64,000 nucleotides of DNA from Pontederia crassipes (taxonomy: Eukaryota > Streptophyta > Magnoliopsida > Commelinales > Pontederiaceae): NCBI GenBank assembly GCA_030549335.1, contig CM060198.1, positions 55,003,995-55,067,994 on the forward strand, read 5' to 3'. Of the stretch, positions 51,921 to 62,527 are shown in pieces. Position numbers and translations under genes: made by a program. A model generated the notes under the pieces. It had not been told where the DNA came from. It worked only from the letters and a program-made list of their open reading frames with translations, and did not search any database. The first letter of the stretch is position 1; every line of letters begins with the position of its first letter.

Positions 51921-52515
51921 ATGTTTTGAGTGCCTTACTCGGGCGCCACATTCTCGATATGCTGAACAATACCAATTTCCTTTGGGCAAACCTCATATCC
52001 AGCAAATACGGTAATCTCAAACTCTAGGATCTAAACCATACAACTAAAAAGATCTCCCATTCTTGACGTATCGTTCTGGATTCCCTCACTGACCTCCATT
52101 GTGGCTTCTTTAGGACAATCGGCTCTGGTAGGAACACCTCCATTCTTAGGGGCCACTGGAATTTTTATATTCCCCTCATCTCGAAGCCTACATATATAAA
52201 CATGCATTACACCTTGGAGAATCTCAGTGTCTCCTACCTCATCCTGGACAATAACTGGAACCTTCCTATAGTTCACTCCATTTTCTAGAATAATATCAAT
52301 TCTTTAATTGCACGAATTTGCATTCCAATTAATGCCTACGATGACGCGTGGATTTGGGTGATAGATACCCATAGACGAACTAATATGAACTCAGTTTATA
52401 ATTTTATTTATCGCTACTCTTTACCGCTATGTCCTCTTGACGAGAAGCCTTGAAAAGTGTTATGGCAGATTTCAGTGCCCCCCCCCCCCTCAATAAATAA
52501 ATAATACATTTTTCT

Positions 52516-53160
52516 TTGGAAACTCCTTCACATTCATTTACCCACACTAGACTCCATTTTACTCTTTGTCAACAACGTCAATCCAATCTGCCTCATCTAT
52601 GTGGTCTTACTACGAAAACAAATATTCATCTTTTTTTTGTGTGCCTCACGAGGAAACTATGGACAACCATGCAAAACAAGCTTAATATCACCTTTCGCCT
52701 CTCTTCCACATGGCACCTTGGTTCTTGGATCAACGAGGGGAATCACTTGGATAGCTCCTCTAAAAAAATCTTCCTTTCATTATTTGCCCTTATACTTTGG
52801 GAGATATGGAATCTGCGCAATAACATTTATTTTCGTCATAAGCATGTTATAGTGAAGTTCGCTTGCCAGAGAGTCCTGGTCAGTTTTCATGACTATACTG
52901 AGTCCCACGCACCTGAGGCACCTTTTTATCACACTCTTCACCCCCAAGACCCTGCTAGGGTCGAGTGGGAGATCCCGCCCTCATTACTAGGCCATGGCTC
53001 CTATCTGGAGTCATCGGGGATCGGTGGTACGAGCTATTTGCTTAGCACTAACATTGGCGAGTTTCTTTTTGCAGGATCTTCATGGCACCTTTCAAGCCCG
53101 GCGTTAGAATCTGAGGCTCGAAGCTTGCTCTCTAATCTGCGGCGCTGTGCGAGCTAGGGA
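52516..53160 (+). pseudogene. LINE ORF2 zf-RVT to RNase H fragment
   Basis: The longest open stretch of the 3' LINE piece, 213 codons. Its first half resembles the zinc-finger-like zf-RVT region (HLCGLTTKTN, FFVCLTRKLW), and its second half the RNase H region (SYLLSTNIGEFLFAGSSWH). A frame change near 53157 is followed by further RNase H-like sequence until the hAT-like element at 53288. Confidence 0.75.
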
Positions 53161-53287
53161 ATTCAAGGCAACGGTATTTTTTCGAACTCACCGACGCTTA
53201 CCAAAATCATTAATAAACACTCCCATTGTTAGTGGCACTTAAGGGGCATCATTGCTGACATATGACACATCTTGCCTAGACTTGCAC

Positions 53288-54343
53288 TAAGTCTGAGCAC
53301 GATCCGGGTCGACCACTGACCTGGGCAATCGGGAAAAATACTCAACCCGAGTAGGTTCCGAACTCGGTCCGATAATCATAATACCCGAGGGGTTCCGGGC
53401 CAGGACCGAGTTCATAACGTAGAAACTCGACCCGAAACCCCGCTCGGGTAATATTAAAATTATATTTATACCCGAGGCGTTAAGGCATTAAAAGTTAACT
53501 CGTGTCACTGTGCCCTAGCCGCCTTCGCCTGCTCCGCTGCCGCCCTCTCCCCTTCATCCCTCCCTCTTCGTCTTCTCCTCCTTCGACATTCATGGGATCC
53601 GGCGACGGAGGCGGCGACATCCTTCTCCTTCCACTTGTTCCCGACGATCTGTCTCAATGGGATTTGGCAGCGGAGGCGGCAATGGACAAGGGGCAGCCGA
53701 CGACGGAGGCATCTGTCGTGTAATCCACATGCAACCGCCTGCTCTCGAGCCCCCTGAGAAGCCGCTGTCGAGGGATTGCTGCGGCAGTGGGTGCATGTTG
53801 CCAACTCGCCGTCACCATCGGATGACACCCATGCTCTCGTTGGCTCGCCATCATCATCGGCTCTCCCTCTTTCTCTTCTTCTTCTCCCTCTCGATGCCAC
53901 CACCGCGTGTTGCCATTGCTGCTGCCAGCCGTCGTGTTGCCATCACTCTCACCAACAGGTTCTACTTCGATCTCCCTCTCGGCTTTCCCTTTTTTTCTTC
54001 TTCTTCGATTCTCCCTCTCTTCCTCTAACTCTCTATTTAAAACTCCGTTTTGGCGACGGCGGAGGACACGCCATGGGGTCGGCTTTGGTGGGGGCGACAG
54101 AAGGCAGGCAATCGGTGGGGGCGACGATGGAGGAAGCAGCGACGGAGGAGGCGAGCAGGCAATGGAGGTGGAGTCAGGGTCTGACCCAGTTTAAAACATG
54201 GCTTTTTCTCAAAATTTCAAGTTTGACCTAGTCCCGGTCCCGGCGCGGTCGGGAGAGGGTCCGGAAAATTTTTACCTGATATAACTTGGGTCGGTTCCGG
54301 GTCAGGAGAAATCCGGATTCGAACCCGAATTTGTTTAGCCCTA
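53288..54343. mobile_element. Non-autonomous hAT-like element with GC-rich cargo
   Basis: 1056 bp. Starts taagtctgagcacgatccgg and ends cgaatttgtttagcccta, which read as imperfect inverted repeats. Flanked by a perfect 8-base duplication acttgcac (53280-53287 and 54344-54351). Subterminal regions are rich in cccga/tcggg motifs. The middle (about 53.5-54.18 kb) is GC-rich with many ggcgacggagg-type triplet runs, unlike its AT-rich host, and could be captured gene DNA; open frames there match no family I know. It interrupts the LINE RNase H region. Confidence 0.85.
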
Positions 54344-54369
54344 ACTTGCACTAACATCAGTAACTCATT

Positions 54370-54371
<2 letters not shown>

Positions 54372-54406
<35 letters not shown>
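54372..54406. repeat. Poly-C tract
   Basis: 35 consecutive C, 21 bases beyond the right target duplication of the hAT-like element and inside the LINE RNase H region. The length should be treated with caution because such runs are hard to sequence. Confidence 0.95.
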
Positions 54407-54409
<3 letters not shown>

Positions 54410-54845
54410 TCACACAATGAGCTAGCTGATTACTTGGCAAACGTAGGAGGTACAATTTTTTATGACGATTTTTTGGAGGATCGCCGCACTCCGGGTCTCG
54501 ACCCATTTTTTTATGAGAATTCTCTGATTGCTTAATGTATACCTTTTGTTTGAAAAAAGTCTGATTCATCACTGTTTGTTCGATATTTTCATGTTTCCGA
54601 TGGATTGTGGGGTTTGGTCTTTCAAATTGTAGTTTTGACGGATATTATTCTACATTTTGGATTTGCTTTAGTTCTTTTGAGTGAAAGATAATATGATGAA
54701 AATAATTTGCAAGAAAAAGGATATAAAAAAAAAAGTAAAAAACATGACTGATGCAGCATCATCTCTGGAATCAATGCCACAAAAATCTGACACCAACATG
54801 AGAGAGATTACGGAACAGGAGTCAAGTCAAACCCCCTTATTCTCT

Positions 54846-56582
54846 CTAGTTCTTCAAGGACTCGAGGTCCATGGCCAACCTTTCCAAATCGGCACAGGAA
54901 GAGCCCCCATGCTCGGCAGCTCGCTCCGCCATGTCCTTCCACTGCGCAGCTCTCTCTCTCATGTGCTGCCCTCTTCCTCCTCCCATAAGCTCCCTGACCA
55001 GGTCCTTGACTTGTCTTCTGTCCACCTCTTGGTCGATCTCCATGGCGATGCCCCAGTGCTCGCAGGCGTAGTGGCAGTTCGTGTACTGGTCCGCGAACCC
55101 CGGCCAGCAAATCATGGGCACCCCGCTGCACACGCTCTCCAGCATGGAGTTCCAGCCGCCGTGCGTCAGGAACCCGCCGACGGCAGGGTGGGAGAGGACC
55201 TCCCCTTGGTTGCACCAGCTCGCGAAGAAACTCCTCCCGGCCGTCTCCTTGATGAACTCCTCGGGCAGCGCGGCGAGGCCGCCATGGACGAGGTTGGCCC
55301 TGATGATCCAAAGGAAAGGGTGGCCGCTCTCTGCGATGCCCCACGCGAACTCCGTCAACTGCTTCACCGTCAACGTCGCAAGGCTTCCGAAGCTCACGTA
55401 GACCACCGAGGCCGCGTCCTGCGTGTCCAGCCACTCTCCGCAGCCGCGCTTCTCCTCCCAGAGGCTCAGGTGCGTCGAGTTCATGGGATCCTTCTCGATC
55501 TGATTGAGCAGCGAGGCCAGCGGCCCTACCGTGTACATGCGAGGGAAGAAGCGCCTCAGAGAATGCAAGACCTCCCGCTCCATCCCGTCGAATGTGTTCA
55601 GGATCAGACCTGAAGCTCTCATGGCGCATTTCACTTGCTCGATCTCGTCCTTGAGGTACATGTCGTCGCGGTCCGTCGTTCTGATAAAGCTCGAGAGGTC
55701 CTTCAGGCGGATACTTGCCATGCCAGGAATCCAATCAATGGTAGTATCCAAATACCCGTTTTTTAAGCAGCTTTCATCTGTAAAAAAAACAGAAGCAGCG
55801 CGATCACTAAACAATGCAATGGTAACTCTCCATGAACTGTCGACATCTCAGGTAACGTAGTCTGATGTAAACAATGCTAAATCGAACAACTTAGAGCTAT
55901 GGGAGTTTGTGGTAGAGATGCTCTGCTCATTTGGTGATCTATCTGTCAGTATTAGTCTCAACACTCTTCGCATGATTTCTGTGTTGGAACTGGTGGTAGC
56001 AGAGTAGCCATCCGAGATCTCTATATGTCAAGCCATGAAACACAGGAATGGGGTTTGAAACCTGTGCGAATTACCTTTAAGAGGTGTGTACCCTCTTCGT
56101 ATGAGCTCCGGTAGTTGAATGGAGCCGAGAAGACTGCAAGCGCTCGTAGTCCAAAAGGTCAGCAGAGGAACGCTTAGCTTTTCAGCAACGCTTACCACGA
56201 AGGTCATCAGAAAGTTGCCGATGACGCAAGTGATCGGCGGCGCGTCCGAGGAGCTCTTGAGCTCCTGCAGAAACTTGTCGAGGGCGGCCGGACAAGTCTC
56301 TTCCACCGACAGGATCAGCTCCAAGATGTCGAATGGGCTCTCGGGGCCGTGTGGGTACCCGTCGGGGATCGTCTCAAACTTGAAGTGCTTCGCGCCCTGC
56401 AGCGCGTCGCATCCACCGGACTTGAGTATCTTCTGGCTGCTGCTTCTGGTGTTGATGAAGGTAATGTGGAAGCCTCTGTGGTGGAGCAGCTTGGCCAGCT
56501 CGAGCATGGGGTTTATCTGGCCCGTGGTCGGGAAAGGAAAGATGACAGCGTGTGGCTTCATGGCGTGCGAGGAGCTTGCCAT
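54846..56582 (-). CDS. UDP-glycosyltransferase, UGT85-like, catalytic dyad substituted
   Basis: Two exons, 56582-56075 and 55777-54846 (intron phase 1), 479 aa. The start at MASSSHAMKPHAV matches the family. The 44-residue PSPG sugar-donor box is complete at residues 357-400, from WCNQGEVLSHP through HGGWNS to WPGFADQ; G376 and G396 replace the more usual Cys and Phe. Plant UGTs transfer sugar from UDP-sugar to small molecules in the cytosol, using a His that deprotonates the acceptor and an Asp that supports it. Here the usual GHINPM is GQINPM (Gln22) and the usual SDG is GNF (Asn123), so both are missing although the gene is otherwise intact. It may be a non-catalytic or altered-chemistry paralogue. 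Similar to enzymes annotated as 7-deoxyloganetin glucosyltransferase; substrate unknown. Confidence 0.9.
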
Positions 56583-59089
56583 TGCTACTAAGCTTTCAGC
56601 AGTACCTTCAGCTCGTCCATGGCCAATCTTATCCTTGTCGCACGAGAGAGCTGCACAGGGAGTGCTAGTTGCAGCCCCTAGCGAGTCCTGACTCCTGAGG
56701 AGATGAACCATTGATGGGGGTAGCTGTTTTGATTCCATGCACTGAAGAAATATTGGGAACATAATAAATGTGGCAGAAGATAATATAATATAATAAAACT
56801 GGTTCTGTGGCCGAGAGCACACCAGTTCAGCGCAGTGGTTTTGAATTTTTGATCCTGCTCCCTGCACTACGGTTGTCAGGCCTTTGGGGGGCCAGTCAGA
56901 TGCGATGACATGTTCTCTGAATATGAGCAAGAAACTGCAAATGGTGCAGCTCGTAAAGATTCAGAGGCCGAAATCGGCACAACGTTAGAGGGAAACTTTA
57001 ATTCAGCAATGAGAGAGAGAGAGGCCTGCACAAATATGGGTACGACTCAACGAGACCATATGGAAGACCATGGTCTGATTCTCTCAAAAGCTGTGCATGT
57101 TTCTTTTGCTCCAGCATAAAATAAGAAGACCACGAAGGCATAAAGTGCTGAGGACCAAAGTGACCAAGATCCTTACCGAAAAAAAAAAAAGTGACCAAGA
57201 TCATGAGATCGCCCTTCTCGTCCAAGTGCCACTTGCTCTGTGCCTGTACTTGTCTGTTTTGCGAAATTCCTGCACTTCGTATTCCTGCAATCATATACAA
57301 ACCTGTTCAGAACTTTGTCAATGCATTCATAACCAGTTGGTACTAAACGAAATTGTCCCCTATTTTATTGGATTCGAGTTAAATTTGAATAGAATTTATC
57401 GATTTGTTTTTTAGGATCAAATTGATAGGATGTTAATAATTTTGGACACTGATAAATTTAGTAATGACAATCTATATTTGCTTTGATCAAAAGGGAATAA
57501 CTATGAAATAAAATGTTGTTCATTTTTTTATTGTTTCCACATGAGCCTTACTCGTGTCTAAACGTTTGACAGTTTCTGACTAGTCAAGTTTGAGGATGGA
57601 ATTCTAAAAAACACTAATGGTAGTTTCTCAGATTCAATTCAACCCGCTGTTGCATCGAGCATGCAGATAATCTGAAATGTAACTGTGCATTCACGGTAGG
57701 TAAGTGCAGAGTTTCACCAAAACACGAAGAATATTATAGATTTTTCATCAGATTATCTGAACATGAAACTTGCTTTCAGAATAGTCATGATAGCAAACAA
57801 AGAAAAATGTCTTCTTTTTTCCTTCAAGTGCAAGAAAGAACTTTGCTTCGAACCAGCATCCATTACAGGTTCCATTTTGTGAACTTTCGTGTATCTGATT
57901 CTTCCAGGTGAAGTGATTCATAGCCTTCCGGCTTAAGTGTAACTGTGTCAAAAAAAAAAAAAAAGGAAGTGCACTAAAATTCCTAGAACTATCAGTGCCT
58001 TTCAGGATTCTTCATTCTTATCAGAACCAATTACTTATCGCATTGCCTTACTAATAGATAATTTCTGTTTCGAAAAGAAAATGATTATTGTCATGCAATG
58101 TAGAGTCAGGGCCACTTGATTCTGTCTTTCCATCTATCAACTCAATGCAGCACCCACCACCAACCTCAAGGAGTGAGACAGGTGGGTGAGACTTTGACTG
58201 TCCAAATGATAGAAATTGATGCAAGATGCTTGTGCGGCCACTCACTACACAGAACCCAGATGATTCTTCTGGCCTAACTTTGTTTCCCTTTGCAGTTTAT
58301 TATCACAAAGTTCCGCCTAACATTTATTCCTCTGAATAAATGCTTATTCATCCTTTTCTAGTAGATCTAAAAAACAACGTTTTGGTGTTTTTTTTTATCG
58401 AAGAAGTGTGTACAAGTTCTTGTTGTTTCTCACATTCTACCTCCCAACTGTACAAAATTAATACATATAACAACTTAATTATAATTGAAGTTGTAACTTG
58501 CGAGTCCTGAATCCTGTAATGTCACATTAACAAACTCCCAAAAGTTTGAATACCAAAAATCATTCTAGCAAGCGGATAAATTATCTTTAATGCTAGTGGA
58601 TATTCCGAATACTGAAGTTAGAATTGACAGAAACAATATTTTGAGCTCTGAAAATACTATTGAGTTCTCTGGAAGTCTGTACAAATTGATTAGCGAAAAA
58701 TATGTTGATCCAGAAGACAAAGGCACCAAACCAACGCAATGACATTTGTTCAAATTCGCGAAGTTTGACGGCAATTCCAAGTCGATGCATTTTTGCCGCA
58801 TCGTGTCTTTTTTTTTTCTTCCTTCTTTCAAACAATACAACAAAATTCGTCAGTAAAAATGCCATCTTTTTCTCTCTACATTTCTGCTGCCACATCATGC
58901 AATACGCGCTGCTCGTACTCCCTCTCCACTGACACGTAAACTACCGAAGACGTCCGAGGGTTTTTAGATATATTCCCATCAAAACCTCCTCGCTTTCTTC
59001 GACCCCTTTAAATGAGGTGAAGGCCACTGATAGGTTTACAACTCAACCTGCTCTCTTTTCCTTGATCTCTCCTCCGGATTTGGCCCGCC
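56583..59089. other. Intergenic DNA between UGT and HMT genes
   Basis: The two genes are divergent and this 2.5 kb holds both promoters. The UGT frame stays open some way upstream of its ATG but shows no family similarity there. No other exon, RNA gene or transposon was recognised. Confidence 0.55.
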
Positions 59090-61575
59090 ATGGGGTTCGG
59101 GATGGAGGAGTTCCTCCGGGAGGTCGGAGGCTGCGCGGTGATCGACGGCGGCTTCGCGACGGAGCTCGAGGCGAACGGCGCTGATCTGAATGACCCGCTC
59201 TGGAGCGCCAAGTGCCTCATTAGCTCCCCGCAGCTCATCCGGAAGGTGAGAGAAAAATGACTACTTTGTTGTTCTGGTGCCCAGTGGGACGATGAAGTTC
59301 GAATCTTTCCACGGTTTTTAGGTTTCTCTGTATTATTTCCGATGAGAAAACTCGGGTATTTTTTTTCTATTTTAATTCTTGTTTTATCATATGACAGCGA
59401 TTGTGTTTTCCTTCATGATTGATTAATGGCTGCTTTAATTATTATGATTTTTACAAACAATTATGATTATCTTTTCGCCAAGAATAAAATTTTCAACGCC
59501 TATTGGATTGGAAACGATCGGGACGATGTTTTTGTTACCTGGTGAAATTGGGTAATGGGATGAAGTTCTTATCTTGCTGATCTTGCTGAGTTTTAGCATT
59601 TGCCTCTAGGAACTAACTGCTCAAGGCCTCAAACTTTGGAAAATAAGGAGTTTTAGGCAACCTTCTATCAAATTCCCATTTTTAGGTCGCTTTGCGATAG
59701 GCAAAGTAATCCACTGATTAAGTTTGAACCTGCTACTTTCATTATTCTGATATACTGCATTAGTTGTCGAACTTGATATTGCTAGGGCACCATTTTATAG
59801 CTATATATATACATGGATGAGAACCACAAACCTTGGTAGTCATCATTTTTCTCCTCAAAAAAGATATTGCTAGGGCAACTTTAAATTGATTTTATAGTTT
59901 CTGTCAATCTTCTTGCTTGAGGTAATTATGTCAAATACCTATGTTCATAGGCTTTTCTTCTTTTTGTTGCCTTTAGCAAGCTTCTACTCATAGGTCTATT
60001 ATTCCATATCCTTTTCCGATTTCTGGTTGTAGCTGCATTTCTGAATTGAGAGGCCTACAGATAAATTTTGATTGAAGTTGTGTTTATATGAGTTTAAAAT
60101 ATTACTAGCTCTTTAGCTTATTAGTTTGGATGTTTTCTTCAGGCATGACCATGTGAGTTTCTTTTCACTCACTACATTGCTTTCATACATGCCCTCTTGA
60201 TTGTGTCATTTGGCCATGTTTGTTGATTCGAATAACTGTTAATACATACAACAACTGAATTCATACAAGAGGGTAATATCATGTTTTGTAAGATGGGCTG
60301 AATATTACTTGCCTATCTTTTTCTTATAAACAGATGAATATTACTGAAGGCTATTTAAACTCTTTATTTTCATGTTGTCTGCCTATCTTTTCTAGTTAAT
60401 GAATATGTGGTAAGTGAAGCAGCCTTCTTTCAACTCCGCCTATGTTTTATAGCCGGTCCCAAGCCCGGATAAAGGAGGAGGGTTGCGTTAGGCCCCGACA
60501 GCCAGCGTAAAACCCTGTCGAATCTCATGAACATGGATCAACGAATGAGCAGAATGGCGTCGTATGATCCATGTAGCCGACCCCACCTAGTGGGATAAGG
60601 CTTTGTTGTTGTTGTTGTTGAAGCAGCCTTCTTTCATCACTTGCTGAAACAGGTCCATCTGGATTATCTTGCTGCTGGTGCAAATATTATAGTAACATCA
60701 TCCTACCAGGTAAGTCTCTTTTCCTTTGCTTAATTTGATCAATTTGTCATTGATGATAAAATGTTATGAAAACATCGGTTCGGATACCTTTGGCTGGAGT
60801 AGGCTACCATTCAAGGTTTTGAGTCCAAGGGCTTTTCTACAACAGAAAGTGAGTCATTATTGCAAAAGAGTGTTGAAATTGCTCGTGAGGCACGTGATGT
60901 ATTTCTTAAAGAACACAGAGGCAAAAATCACCCTATTCTTGTGGCGGCCTCCATCGGAAGCTACGGAGCTTTTTTAGCAGATGGTTCGGAGTACAGGTAG
61001 CAACTAAGTTCTCTCCTTCATTTTCTCTTGAGCTTATCAGCCAGTTGTCATTTACTCATATTGACAAATTAATGTCTGCAGTGGGGATTACGGGGATGAA
61101 ATGACTCTAGAGAAGTTGAAAGATTTTCACAGGAGAAGACTTCAGGTCCTTGTGGAGTCTGGGCCTGATTTAATTGCTTTTGAAACAATCCCAAACAAAG
61201 TGGAAGCTCAGGTAGTCTTAGTGCCCAAGTCTTTTTCATGTTCTCGGATATGCTTGTTCAAATGAATCTGCCCTCATCTAAGTGGAGTGATATCTACGTG
61301 ATTATCAATAAACAAGCCATGCTGATTTTAGGTGTCTTGCGTGTTGCTTGTGGTCCTGTCTGATTTCACAGGCATATGCTAAGCTTCTTGAAGAAAACGA
61401 TATAAACGTTCCAGCTTGGTTTTCTTTTAATTCAAAGGATGGCATAAATGTGGTTAGTGGGGATTCAATACTTGAATGTGCAGCTATCGCTGATTCATGT
61501 CACAAGGTAGTTGCTGTTGGAATCAACTGCACACCCCCAAGATTCATTCATGGGTTGATTCGTTCAATACAGAAG
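59090..61575 (+). CDS. HMT: Homocysteine S-methyltransferase, 3' end outside window or missing
   Basis: Five exons in frame: 59090-59245, 60653-60709, 60803-60996, 61082-61211, 61372-61575; 247 aa visible. The enzyme makes methionine from homocysteine using S-methylmethionine or S-adenosylmethionine, part of the plant SMM cycle. Conserved blocks: [11 protein letters not shown] near the N-terminus, [58 protein letters not shown], and VGINCTPP with zinc-ligand Cys232. Family proteins are about 325-345 aa. The last ~85 residues, including the GGCCRT zinc-binding motif, are not found in the 2.4 kb that follows 61575, so the next intron is long or the gene is truncated. The start is preceded by ccgccatgg, a good context. 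Intron 1 holds a SINE; the intron after exon 5 holds a MITE. Confidence 0.9.
60416..60636 (+). mobile_element. Au-type SINE with perfect 17-base target duplication
   Basis: Body 60433-60619, ending ccgaccccacctagtgggat, aaggctttg and a (TTG)n tail. Flanked on both sides by gaagcagccttctttca (60416-60432 and 60620-60636). It lies in intron 1 of the HMT gene; the right duplication ends 16 bases before exon 2. The 5' end is shorter than a full SINE. Relative of the copy at 6550-6779. Confidence 0.93.
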
Positions 61576-61871
61576 GTACGACCATATGAGAAACCTTTTA
61601 GTAGATATGATTCTTTCTTTGGTTTCTCGTAGCATTAATACATATTACTTTTTTACAGACATTAACGCATATTGTTATTCAGTCTTATTGCTGCATATAT
61701 GTGAGGAAACTATATGTAAAAGTAGAATTGTTCATGTCCTAGATGACCATTGGTTCCGACAGTTGTGACTGTTTGTAACGCCACTAGAATGCATGTCCTG
61801 AACACATGTTCTAGATGTTCTATCCAGTTTTGTAATTTGATTTTCATTTAAACATCAATTGATCAACAATG

Positions 61872-62519
61872 AGGTAAATTTCATTAAATACCCTCCAACT
61901 TTACCGCTTTCCTTACTCTATCCTCCAACTTTACTTTATAATCAGATTACCCTCCAACTAATGACTTGTTTCACTAAATACCTTTTCGATCGGGAATAGC
62001 CTATTTTTTTTGTTGTTTGGCTGATGCGTCATGTTATTTTAAAATAAAATAATACATGAAACATTAAAATAATATAAAAATAATTAAAAAATTAAAAAGA
62101 GGGGCACGCGGCCGGCGCTCAGGAGGCGGCAAGAGGGAGAGGGGGAGGGGACGGCTGCCCCCTTCCCCTCTTTTCTCAAGCGTCGGAGGGGGGGGGGGGG
62201 GGGGGGGGGCGACTCCCACGCGCGCAGAGGAGGGGGAGGGGCAAGACCCCCCACCCACCCCCCCCCCCCCCCCCTTTCCTCCTCCTCCTCCTCTCTCTTT
62301 TTTTTTAATTTTTATATTATTTTAGCGTTTCATATATATGTTATTTTAAAATAACATGGCACATCATCAAAATGGATGAAAAAATTGGCTATTCCCGGTT
62401 GAAAGGGTATTTGGTGAAACAAGTCATTAGTTGGAGGGTAATCTGGTTACAAAGTAAAGTTGGAGGATAGAGTTGAAAAAATGGGTAAAATTGAAGGGTA
62501 TTTAGTGAAATTTACCCAC
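61872..62519. mobile_element. Foldback/MITE, family 2, copy 2
   Basis: 648 bp. Left arm ggtaaatttcattaaatacc is matched in reverse by ggtatttagtgaaatttacc at the right, and the arms continue with ccaactttac/gtaaagttgg and ctaatgacttgtttcac/gtgaaacaagtcattag. Flanks 61864-61871 and 62520-62527 are both caacaatg, an 8-base duplication. The core is GC-rich with 22 consecutive G (62188-62209) and 17 consecutive C (62258-62274), able to form a strong hairpin. Related to the copy at 18494-19060. It sits 3' of HMT exon 5. Confidence 0.88.
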
Positions 62520-62527
62520 CAACAATG

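Larger units (their letters stand above)
51925..54560 (+). mobile_element. L1-type LINE, 3' part (post-RT region, zf-RVT, RNase H, C-terminus)
   Basis: Begins at LLGRHILDMLNNTNFLW, the segment that follows the reverse transcriptase in plant LINE ORF2, exactly the part missing from the piece ending at 38338. Then come GSGRNTSILRGHWNFYI (52.11-52.2 kb), the zf-RVT-like LPHLCGLTTKTNIHLFF, and RNase H-like AGSSWHLSSPALESEARSLL (53.07-53.14 kb). After an hAT-like insertion (53288-54343) the frame resumes with ELADYLANVGG and ends at a stop near 54535. Stops and frameshifts make it non-functional. Confidence 0.85.

Noticed and set aside
53505-54231. Several overlapping open frames in the GC-rich part of the hAT-like element
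   Set aside because: Low-complexity Arg/Gly/Ser-rich translations on both strands with no family match; open frames are expected by chance in GC-rich repeats.
54681-55613. 310-codon plus-strand open frame across the UGT gene
   Set aside because: Antisense shadow of the UGT exon 2; no recognisable family, and the minus strand carries the PSPG box.
54808-55734. 308-codon minus-strand open frame
   Set aside because: Out-of-frame shadow of UGT exon 2 on the same strand.
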